A stretch of DNA of 64,000 nucleotides from positions 4,650,001 to 4,714,000 of the forward strand of contig BTRK01000004.1 in NCBI GenBank assembly GCA_036245805.1, in the 5' to 3' direction. Below the pieces are notes generated by a model. It did no database searches, was not told the DNA's origin, and saw nothing but the letters and a program-made list of their open reading frames with translations. The stretch comes from Pristionchus mayeri. Taxonomy: Eukaryota > Nematoda > Chromadorea > Rhabditida > Neodiplogasteridae. Position 1 is the stretch's first letter. Each line of letters begins with the position of its first letter. Positions 27,543 through 37,564 of this stretch are shown here, piece after piece. Both the position numbers and the translations under genes were made by a program.

Positions 27543-29529
27543 ATGTTCCCCCTCTCATGGCTTGATTCCAACCCTGTTGAATACGCCATCTTCGTCCATC
27601 GCAGTTCCATCGAGTCGAATCGGCCTGTCTTCGAAATCATTAGCGCAACCGAGGTGCCAAATATTTCCTGCAAACCAAGTACAACAGCACTCTTCAGGCA
27701 TTGATAAACATTACAGTTTTTTTTCTATGCCCTGTGTTGGTGTGGATTTCATGGAAAGCCCATCCACTCCATCGTAATGTGAGCTTTTTTACTTCAATAT
27801 CTTTTACCCATATTTGTCTCAGATTAGATTTGGATTGATGGGCTGCGTCCTTCAAGGAATGTCTGGTGCTTGTTCGAGGCTTCTTCTTCTCGCTGCACAG
27901 CATTTCAGTCCAGTTCACTCAGGTCTCGGAAATTATCAACAGATGCGTCAATTGTTTGTAGAGTATAACATATTTATCACATGCGCATCACTTGCAAGAC
28001 GTGTTTTCTACTTCTATTTTGCGGTTCTGTGAGTTTCTATTAATTCCCGGCTTAAAACCCTTCCTCATTTTTCTATTAATCTATTAATAGTTTCTTTTAA
28101 TAATCTATTAATATTAATATTAATAATCTATTAATAGTCTATTAATATATTAATCTATTAGTTTCTATTAATTCCCTTCCTCAGGTTACCTGCAATCACA
28201 GTCGAGCGATTGGTCGCTACTTTTTGCTGGTCATGGTACGTTCACGAGGCTTTTCCCGTTCATCGTATTCTACGCTTTTTCTTTGAAAATTATTACCAAA
28301 CAAGACATAAACAATCTAAAAGATCATTTAATATTGTCTATTAGAGCTATTCGAGGAAGGATAGACTCGCTGCAGTATCCAGAAATTTGATTATCTATTC
28401 TTACTCTGACAAATTAAAATAGAAATGAGTTGAGGTATGAGCGACAGGGACCAAGCACCATTCTGGTACTCTTCGGAACGGGAACTTTCATGGCAGCTGT
28501 CTCATCATCATTCTCAATCCTGCTCACTTTCCACCTCGATTCTGACTCGAACAGTGATTTCCCGATTGAAGATTGATGATTTATTTGTAGTGGTTCACGC
28601 TCGTTGGCTTTGCTTTTTCTTCTGTGTATTATCGGTGAGCAGCGGACTTCTGGTGAGTAATGTCTCCATAAAACTTTTCTCTTTTTTTCTAAGAAATTCA
28701 ATGCAAATCCTGCTACCTCTAAATGCAGGCGTTAAGTGAGGGCGAATTTCGCCTTTTACTCATTAATAATAATTATTTATCATGTTATTTGGTACTAGGA
28801 GATTGTGAATTACTTAGGCAACGTGAAACATGAGATAGGATGTCACAACTAAGCGACAAAGGGATGGGATGCAATTAGTGGAACAATAATTAAAGCTTGT
28901 CATTGAGGGATTCATGATTCTCCTGCGTGCCAACTTGCGCGAACTGAAGCAGCTGCAACGACTGAGTGGCCACACCTCCATGAAGTATTCCATTGCGAGA
29001 ATCTACCAACTGAGAGAGAACATTGATGTCATGAAGGTAGCGCGAAATGTGTTGTGTGTAAAAGTATTACATCGTACATTTATCAGATGATTCTTCGAAT
29101 GGCCGTTCCATTCTTCAAGTACACTACGCCTGTAATGGCGCTCTACTTTATTTTCATTTCTATTCCTGGAACTCGAGATAATCAGACAGCACGAGATCTC
29201 TCCATGGCGTTCTTTGATTGGTGGCTTGCAGTGTGAGTCCCGTCCTCGTGAAATTGATGCCTCATCCCTGGTTGTAGGCTGTCTTTAGCCGTCGCTCTCA
29301 CCCTTCCCATATTCGACTTCCGCTTCCGACGAGTCGCCATTCAGTTACCCATATTTCGCTCTCTAATGAAAGCGAATGACGTGCATTCTGCGAGGGTGTG
29401 GGTGGATTCAAGGAAAGTGAGTATGCAAGGGAGTCCACTTGTAGATTCACAACTGAACACGTCTTCAACGACACTGGACGGGCGACGTCCATCTACTTCA
29501 GCAGTCTGGAGAGGGAATGGAATAGATGA
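27543..29529 (+). CDS. Sre-like 7-TM chemoreceptor, paralogue A (11 exons)
   Basis: Exons: 27543-27653, 27698-27778, 27823-27922, 27962-28028, 28185-28235, 28435-28553, 28591-28652, 28908-29036, 29087-29232, 29278-29397, 29445-29529 (356 aa). Hydrophobic segments are consistent with seven TM helices. Family marks are ITVERLVATFCWSWYE after TM3, the cytoplasmic MKYSIARIYQLRENI block, and a C-terminal YFSSLEREW. These resemble nematode Sra/Sre-superfamily olfactory receptors expressed in ciliated neurons; Sre is my best family guess. Intron phases and nine internal exon lengths equal those of the paralogue at 32,314. The fifth intron (28,029-28,184) contains an (ATTAAT)-rich AT tract. Confidence 0.8.
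28075..28170. repeat. AT-rich (CTATTAAT)n tandem in a receptor intron
   Basis: Repeated TCTATTAATA/ATTAATATTAA units fill most of a receptor intron; absent from the equivalent intron of paralogue B. Confidence 0.75.
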
Positions 29530-30475
29530 GCAGAGGAGAAGAATGGACAACAAAAGAATGGATGTTATAATAGAAAAGAAGTAAATGCAATCGGAAATCG
29601 ATTGTGATTCTTTATACATCAGATGGATCTTTTTTTTCACGAGGCATAATTCCGATCGGGCAAGGATTCCTTCGCTCCTTCATTGGCTCTTCTACCAATT
29701 CCGTCTCCGCTTCCTTCGTATCAACATATAGAGCTGCTTGAATGCAAATGTTTATCGAATAACAACGCATCTGTAGTCATCCAGATCGTCTAAATCAATG
29801 TGGCCAAAATGGCATCTCTAATAAACGAAATAAATAAGTTGAAATGTTTTTGTTGTGGTCCAGCATGTGATGTTTCGGAACTACCAGGGGAAACAAAAAA
29901 AGTAGCACAATAGTATCGCCAAACTTCAGATCGTTTGATTTCCGATTCTGTAAGGACTGTCTCAATCTTTCGTTTTCAATTTTTTGATTCTGTTCAAAAT
30001 CGATTTTGCGCATTTGCTAAACTAGCATGCAAATTGATTGCGTGTCATTTACCATATTTATTTTTTACTTGCAAAGATGTTATCAATTTATTGCTCCGTT
30101 GCATTTGGAGCGAAAACACACAAAAGAGATTGATTGTATACACAATTGTATTTCTTACGACTTCATTTGTCGTTTGCGCAATTGTCTTCCCACTTCTCAT
30201 TCGGTCGATAGCTTCTGGTCAACTCAACGGGGTCTTGATTCCTCAGATTTTTAATTTGCTCATTTTGCAGTGATGTTCTGACAATCCTGCATTTAGCGCG
30301 TTGGTTAAAAAATATATCCACTTTCGCACAACTCTCGTTCTGTCGAAATGCGTCTTTCTGTCGATTCTCTTCCTGCAGGTCTTCCTTTCCTTTCTCTTAG
30401 CCTTTGATCCTCATCAATGTTTAGTCTCTGACACTTTTACGGGTAAATACAAGAATCATTGAGACGTATACGTAT
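29530..30475. other. Intergenic, no gene seen
   Basis: AT-rich sequence between receptor A and the truncated retroposon; some hydrophobic short frames near 29,935-30,270 have no splice partners. Confidence 0.5.
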
Positions 30476-30485
30476 CAATACACGA

Positions 30486-31890
30486 TCAATCAATCAATCA
30501 ATCAATTTATCTTATCAGGCGGAAACGCTCAGAAGATGATAGGTCGGTAGTCTTCATAAGTTGCACTCCACCAATGGCTGCCAATAGCTCGGGATAGGTC
30601 GTCTCTCCATCGCGCGCGAGGCTTTCCGGGGGGACGAGTCCTATTGAATGGAGTCCAGACAGTTGTCGCACGGCTCCACTGTTCCACTCCCATTCTTCTG
30701 ATCTTGAGGGCCCAGCGCGCTTTTCGTTTCAATCCTTCCTCATTCCAGTCTCTCAGCTTGGTAATCCCTCTCACGCGGTCATTCCTCCATCTGTCCCTCA
30801 GCGTGACTCCAAGCATCTTTCTTTCCATCTTCCTCTGGGTGACTCTCAGCCTCTCCTTCTCGCTAGATCTCAGAGCCCATACTTCACACCCATAGAGAAC
30901 TGTAGCCGTGATGCAGCTCTCGAAGACTCTCCTCCTGATCTTGATGGACAGAATTCGAGAAGATAGGAGGTGCGAGAGCTTACTCCAGGCCAGCCACCCT
31001 AATCGAATCCGGTGTTCTATTTCGTATTCTTCCTCCGAGATAGGTGGCGCTATCGACGAATTCGAATCGTAGATTGCCGATGATTATTGGATTGCGGGTA
31101 GAGGTGCAGGAGGTGAGGAGGTTGGTCTTGCTTGCATTCACTTCGAGACCAACTCGGCTGCACGCGTCCATCAGCTTCTTCAGCATTCGTTCCAGCTCGG
31201 GTCGAGATTTGGCAACGAGAGCCACGTCATCGGCATACTCCAAGTGGCAAAGGTTCCTTCCGTCGATTCTAATTCCATCTGACTCCCAGTCAATGTTGTC
31301 CATGGCTGATCGTAGCACTGCGTTGAAGAGACGAGGGGAGAGGGTATCCCCTTGGCGGACTCCTCGACGCACAGTCACAGGAACGAGCTCCTCATTAACT
31401 CGAATGAGTGTAGAGGAGGACTCGTAGAGACGGCGCAACATGTGGACGAGGGAGGGATGGGCTCCGAACGAGAAGAGGGCTTGCCAGCAGGCATTCCACT
31501 CCACACAGTCGAACGCCTTCTTGAAGTCGACGAACGCCAAGTAGATTGGGATATCGTACTCGGAGGTTCTTTCAGCGACCTGCTTGATGGCATGCAGGTT
31601 GTCGAGAGTACTGTAGCCGCGCCGGAAGCCGGTTTGGGTCGAGGACTCTGTTTCTTCAAGCACAGTTTCGAGTCTCTGAAGAATGACTTTGGTCATTGTC
31701 TTCAGGGAAACGGTGAGGAGGGAGATGGGACGGAAGTTCCCAATGTTGGTAGGGTCTCCTTTCTTGTGCAGAAGAGTGACAATTGCTTCGGTCAGGTCGC
31801 TTGGAACAGCCTCTCCATCTACCAGATAGTTGAGTAGATCAGCGATAACGGGAGCAAGGTGGTTTCGAGAGTGGTATAGCATGTACAATA
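30486..31890 (-). mobile_element. RTE-type retroposon, 5'-truncated, dead copy
   Basis: On the minus strand it starts inside the RT (MLYHSRNHLAPVIADLL), runs through FRPISLLTVS, FVDFKKAFDC, GVRQGDTLSPRLFNAVL and LEYADDVALV, then loses frame after TYLGGRI near 31,030 through a deletion. It resumes as MERKMLGVTLRDRW ... KPRARWRDDL at 30,529-30,828, and ends in (ATTG)n. A likely 10-bp duplication CAATACACGA flanks it (30,476-30,485 and 31,891-31,900). Same subfamily as 17,508-19,176, sitting between the two receptor paralogues. The 7 nt 31,884-31,890 may belong to the flank. Confidence 0.9.
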
Positions 31891-31975
31891 CAATACACGA
31901 CTTACATGTACACAATACACGACTTACATGTACACAATACACAATACACATTACATCAATACACGACTTACATGT
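31884..31975. repeat. Short tandem array of a TACACAATACACGACTTACATG-like unit
   Basis: About four imperfect copies of a 20-24 nt unit containing CAATACACGACTTACATG directly beside the retroposon's truncated 5' end. The unit includes the target-site duplication, so the array may predate or result from the insertion. Confidence 0.7.
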
Positions 31976-32313
31976 TTCTCACTCACAAAGAAAGAATGAA
32001 AGCGACCAACTTGTTTATTCCATCGAAGTATAGGGGCACGTGCTGTATCTTTAAAGGAAATGCGAGTTCAGAACATGATATGTATTTTTGCGTAATGACC
32101 ACCGTAGAGGAAGTTAACTACGTCGAAAACAAGTGATTATGGAAGGAAGGAAAGGGTATTGCGGTGGGTGTAGCAAAACAGTTCAGATTTACTTGGCCTG
32201 TATTTTTCTCGAATTCGTTTCATTGCCGCGTATTGTTCTCTAGAGATGTATTTCGTAGTGTATCTCTTACACTTTCTCTACGAATTCGTATTTGCAGGAA
32301 AATACGCATTACG

Positions 32314-34181
32314 ATGTTAGTTTCCCTCCTCTCCTCGTTCCGAATTGACTATGCAATATTCGTCAATCGGAATTCCATCGAGGAACACTTCCCAATCTTC
32401 GAGATACTCAATGTTACTGAGGTATTCCTGTACAAGGTTTCTAATGAACATTTCATTCAGCAGGCACTGATCATATTCACCGTTCTCTTGCTATGCCCTC
32501 CACTGGGATGGATTGCATGGAAGGCCTCTCCCCTCCATCGCAATGTGAGCATACTTTCCTTTCCCAAATATATCTTTCTTTAGATTCGATACGGTCTGGT
32601 AGTCAGTGTTCTGCAAGGGGTGTCCGGTGGTTTCTCGAGACTCGTGCTTCTTTGGGCTCAACATTCCAATAGTGAACTGACAGGTATGCCACCTACTGTG
32701 TATCGTCAGACAATTGATCATCTTAGACTATCAAGATATTCTCTTGGTTGCTTCACTCGCGAGGCGTGTGTACTATGTCTACTTTGTTGTTCTGTAAGTT
32801 TTCGAAAACCAATGACGTAACAGTAGCATTTTCTTGCTCAGGTTGCCTTCTATGACAATCGAACGATTGTTTGCCACTTACCTCTGGTCGTGGTTTGTAT
32901 CTTACCGTTCATGCAATTTATTATTCTGAGAATACGATACGATCTGAGAACAATATTTGGAATGAAATAAGTGAACAATATTTCTCCGTCATGGGCGAGT
33001 AGGTCAAATAAAAACTCACGTATTCTCAAACATAATTACATGGACACCTGAGAAACAACGAGTGCGATGATGATTTGAGGTACGAGCGCCAAGGACCAAG
33101 CACCATTCTGGTGCTCATTGGCACGGGATCATACATGGCTGCCCTTTCTCTGTCCTCGGCTCTCCTTATCACTCTCCACATCGATTCCGATCCTCAAAGT
33201 GAGATTATTAGGAGTACATCAAAGCATGAATAATTGTAGTGGGAAATGCTCGCTGGATTAACTTTCTCTTCTGCGTCGTTTCAGTGGCCGCTGGCGTTCT
33301 GGTGAGAGAGTTACAAGAAACGGAACTGGTACAGGATCAGATGGTACATCATATACAATCAGATCAGATGGAAAAAATTTATTGTACACTTTCTTTATCC
33401 AATCTTTCGAATTCAAAAAATTTCATAAATAAGAACCACAGCTCATCAAATAAATTCATCAGGGATTCGCACTTTTGCTGAGCGTTAACCGGCGTGAAGT
33501 GAGGCAACTGCAGCGATTAAGTGGTCGCACCTTCATGAAGTACTCACTCGCGAGGATTTATCAACTCAGAGAAAATATCGCCTTTATGAAGGTGATTTAG
33601 AATTTCATGTTTTGCTACAAGTGATGCCAGATTTAAAGTGCTTCATCGTACTGTAGACTTAAATCAATTTAACAGTATGCACTTTATCCATTGTCATAAC
33701 ATTTTCTTATTTGAGATGATGCTGAAGATGGCCGGTCCCTTCTCTAAGTTCACCACTCCAGCAATGCTCTTCTACCTTATCTACATCCTTCTGCCAAGAA
33801 CGCGCGAGAATGAGTTCATTCGAAACTTCTCCGTGGCGATGTTCGATTGGTGGCTGGCTGTGTATGTTTCAAAATCTAAAAGTATATCCACGAAGGCTTT
33901 CAGACTTTCATTGGCCGCTGCTTTTTCATTCCCATTTGCCGATTTTCGCTTTCGACGAGTAGCCATTCAACTGCCAATCTACCGCAATCTAATGAAAAAG
34001 AAGAATGTCAATTCGGCCAAAGTGTGAGTTTTTGAATTTGCAATTTTGTGAAAGTTTGTTATTTATTTGCAGATTTGCTTCTAAGCACGTGGCAGACGAC
34101 GTCACTCAGGCGACGGACGTCTACTTCCGAATCCTCGAGAGGGAGTGGAATGCACCCAGCACTGTAGATGGGAGCGCCTAG
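32314..34181 (+). CDS. Sre-like 7-TM chemoreceptor, paralogue B (11 exons)
   Basis: Exons: 32314-32421, 32464-32544, 32584-32683, 32727-32793, 32842-32892, 33080-33198, 33240-33301, 33463-33591, 33716-33861, 33904-34023, 34073-34181 (363 aa). Same landmarks as paralogue A: MTIERLFATYLWSWYERQGP, LQRLSGRTFMKYSLARIYQL, MFDWWLAV, DFRFRRVAIQLPIYRNL and YFRILEREW. Exons 2-10 match paralogue A in length, so this is a recent tandem duplication with full intron retention. The C-terminus is 8 residues longer. A TATTTGCAG 16 bp before the ATG is a possible trans-splice site. Exon 2 could start 3 nt earlier at CAG. All junctions keep frame; the gene looks intact. Confidence 0.82.
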
Positions 34182-35722
34182 TTTCAGATAGTGATTGTCG
34201 AAATGATCAACTGATCTAAGTGATATTTAGGTAAAAATTAGCATAATCTGCAGAACCGAAGTAGAATAAAATAAGTTTGCGATATCATGCTGCTCGTCTA
34301 CTTTCCCATAGATTTTCATGCGGAAACGAAGAAGAGAAGGACGAAGAAGTAGTCGAATGTTGTCCAATCATGCAACAGCCCAATTGTCTGACTGACTCAT
34401 TGCTAGATTAGATTGTCAAAGGCAGAACGTGCGCAATAAGCCATATCAAAGGAGAAAGTCCTTGCTTCGTAGAAATAATACAAAAACGTTCATCGTTGTG
34501 TACTTTTAGAAATATTGTAATGATTGTGCACTATCCAGCATATATCCTTGGGCCAAGTGCGACAACGTAAGGGAAGCAGAAGTAGAACTATACGTGCCCA
34601 TTTGCCTATCAATCGTACATTTTGTAGAGCTCTGACGCAATTAAAAATGTCCAATTTCCTATTCTTTATTTGTTGGGATGTATGACGAGAGGAGCACTCA
34701 CTTAGCAAGACATTTATTCACTTAATTGGCATACTTATTGCCGTCAATTAGATATAATGCACTGTTGCAGTGAGAATGAACTGAAGCGAATATCTTTCAG
34801 CTGAACGAGTAGTTCGTTCGTAACGGACGACCTAGGAAATCTCTGTCTGTCCCACGCACCTCGAATCTTGCCAATTCTTAGGACTCATATCTGAGATTTA
34901 GAAGCTATCAGACATCACGCTGATTCTTGAGAAAAAAAAGTGATTCATCATTCTGTAAAGCAAATGCCGTGATACATTTTTCAATCTACTATCTAGGCTT
35001 GTACTTGAAAATGAATTTTCAGAATTTTCCGGAATTTTCTATTCCCACCACTTCATTCAACTCTTTCCCATGCATTTCCATGAACTAATAGCAATTTCTT
35101 TTCACCCACACATCGTACGTGAAGAAAGGAGTTTGAAAGTTGCACTCATAAATACTATCGATGCACCTATTTTTTTCGTTCTTTGGAGGAAAAACGCTTA
35201 TCAATGATTTTCAAGTGCGCCTAAAACACGTAAGCTAAGACAAATTATTTTCGTTTTTTGTCTGTTTTCTCACCTTTTACTGACCGTTCGCTCAAATTCT
35301 TTATCTAATGTGATTTCCCGGGAGATTTTTCACAACTTTTTTGAATGGACTTTGCCATTGCGGATTCGAAGAAAAAGAGAGGGATAGGGTAAGATACGAT
35401 GCTCCATTTTTTCTAGGTGCATGACATTTATTTATGTCATCTCTCTAAGTACTCTCACGATTAGAGTGAACATAATATATTGGCCATTTTTCTTTATCCA
35501 CAGCCCGAATCGATAAATTTTGAGCGATCATTTTGCTCCTGTTGTTGGTCTGGCTAATGACCATAATCAATGTATAGTTCCAAAATGTTGAAATACCTTA
35601 CAGCGGTATTTAATCACATTCGTAAATTTCTGCATACGTGACACTACGTGGTGTCAGTTTTATGGTTAGCTTCGTTTAAATATCATCATATTCTCATGTC
35701 TGCTCTTCTCTTCAGATCTCAA
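34182..35722. other. Intergenic between chemoreceptor genes
   Basis: 1.5 kb of AT-rich sequence. No exon, transposon end or RNA gene was recognised. Confidence 0.5.
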
Positions 35723-37205
35723 ATGGAAAGTGACCACTGTGCTCTTCTCTTCGAATTATCCGGCAGCATAGAATATCAAATAGTTATTTTTGTAAAATTT
35801 GCATTCTGTCTCGCAGGGGCACTGGGAATCTGCTTCCAGTGGCACAAACAGGTGCAGTAACCTACTTGTATTTTTCCGAAAACAAATTTCAGGGCGTTCG
35901 TTTTCTCGTTCACGAAAACACAAAAGTGCTATCCAACGCATATTACGCGCTAAACTTGCTTACTGCCATTATTTTCACGTCACTGTACCTATTCGAACTC
36001 ATAAGGTTGGGTATCGCCGAGGCCTCTTTCTAGAGAGATTCAGAATTCGCTGCGGTTGCTGCATAATTCTCTACTTTCGTCACGTCATTCTATCGAAGTT
36101 GGTTGTATTCATCAGAGAAATCGTCTGACTCTCTCCAAACCACACACGCTCTCGTCGATCAGAGTGAGCGAGAGAGCGTGTGGTGTGGAGAGAGTCAGAC
36201 GATTCGTCGACTAAACTGCCCCTTTTCAGAGGTCTGGGGATGTCTGCAGTCTTCTCAGCTTACTTTATCTTCATTATTCTCTCCTTCGAACGACTCTACT
36301 CCACTCTCTTCCCTGCTCGATTCGAGCGCCATTCCAGCAGACATCTCGCCGCTTCTCTAGCTGTCTTCGCGGTTTATGCCTCACAATGTTCGTCCTTATA
36401 ACACAAGTTCCAGACCGTATCGACCACGTTGTACACTGTTTCTTGTCTCTCGAATCTTCGGAGATCATCTCGTGCCATTCATCAGCGATGAACGAATACC
36501 AGAGAACGACCTCAAACACCACGTAGGCAAATATTATTTCTCAGTTGTAAACACAGAGAGAAATGTTGATGAGAAGCAGCATCTTAGTAGTCATGGAAGT
36601 AAGAAGGAGTGGTTCTCTCAGGAATTGATGGTAGTGATGGGGTTGTCGAATGGGCTCTCTCTCATTATGTTCTCCCTCGATGTCTACTTGAATTTCATCA
36701 GAAAATCACCGACTGTCACGCCACTGAATGTTTCCTATCAAGTATCTTATCAATTCCAGCTCAGATCAGTAACTAATTATACTTCAGCGCAAAGAAAATC
36801 GTCGTGTAATCCTAACTGTTCTTCCCATTGAGCTCACTGATTCTTTGCTGACTCTTATTACGATAATTTTGACAATTTTACGAGATAAGGTGAGCGGTTT
36901 ATTGATTACTAGTTAAGTAAAACAGAGTCAAATATGGTAATTGGGAAAATGTTATCAAAGTATCATTTCTCAGCTTTTCTCCGACCTCTCGGAGATGGGC
37001 CGTCAGATGTTCACTGAACTCTCCACTTACCCCATGTTCTTCCCTCTCATTCTTGCCATTTTCATCGAGCTGAGAATAGGAAGAAGGTGGGGAGACAACT
37101 TTGCATACTTAATATTCATTTTCTAGAAATATCCAACTGGTGACAAACAAAAACAGCGCCGCCGAACATTTCGAACAACTGAGAAAAGCATGGAACCAAG
37201 AATGA
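35723..37205 (+). CDS. Sra-like 7-TM chemoreceptor, partly resolved, possibly a pseudogene
   Basis: Clear coding blocks: 35723-35851 (MESDHC.., TM1), 35893-36005 (FLVHENTKVL, TM2, LYLFELIR), about 36232-36372 (SAYFIFIILSFERLYSTLF, TM3 and its ER motif), about 36372-36524 (TM4 and loop, RIDHVVHC), 36620-36770 (LSLIMFSLDVYLNFIRK), 36788-36890 (RKENRRVILTVLP), 36974-37092 (TM7) and about 37127-37205 (NSAAEHFEQLRKAWNQE, TGA). Order and motifs fit the Sra/Srab receptor families. Two places do not join cleanly: a gap of only 28 nt after 36,005, and a one-base frame change near 36,372 inside TM4. Either introns are mis-assigned or the gene is damaged. One intron carries a hairpin repeat (36,121-36,202). 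Confidence 0.55.
36121..36202. repeat. Hairpin repeat, copy 5 (receptor intron)
   Basis: Arms TCGTCTGACTCTCTCCAAAC and its complement GTGTGGAGAGAGTCAGACGA pair almost perfectly over about 35 bp around CTCTCGTCGATCAGAG. It lies in an intron of the Sra-like receptor. Confidence 0.88.
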
Positions 37206-37564
37206 TTCCTCGATAAACTTTAACTAATTTCTGTTCCAATGATTCCTTTCAAACGTGAGGAGTGTACAAACTGTGCACATTCTGTCGTCTTTCATTCAAA
37301 GATTGTGCAGATAGAAATGCAGAGAACAGGGAGAGGGAAGGAGTGAGGGATGGAGTGAAGTGAGTAGAGAGAGACCAGAGAGGGAAAGGGGACGAGATAG
37401 CGTGTCCACTCCGAAGGGAAAGATAGGAAGTATCAAAATAGCGACGTGACGAGGAGAGAAAGAGAGTGCGCTTGCTCTATCGATCTCTCTCTTCTCTCTT
37501 TGATTCCTGCTCTCTCTCCTCACCCTGTCTAGTCACTATCGATCCCGTCGTGTTTCCTCCCCCG
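37206..37564. other. Intergenic upstream of the nuclear receptor
   Basis: Strongly purine-rich on the plus strand (GAGAGAGACC, GGGAAAGG). Probably leader or promoter of the nuclear receptor gene; no specific site identified. Confidence 0.45.

Noticed and set aside
27296..27565. 89-aa frame with a hydrophobic stretch upstream of the first Sre-like gene
   Set aside because: Not in frame with the receptor start, no counterpart upstream of paralogue B.
31884..31975. CRISPR-like array of short repeats
   Set aside because: Only about four imperfect tandem units without unique spacers, next to a retroposon in a eukaryotic context.
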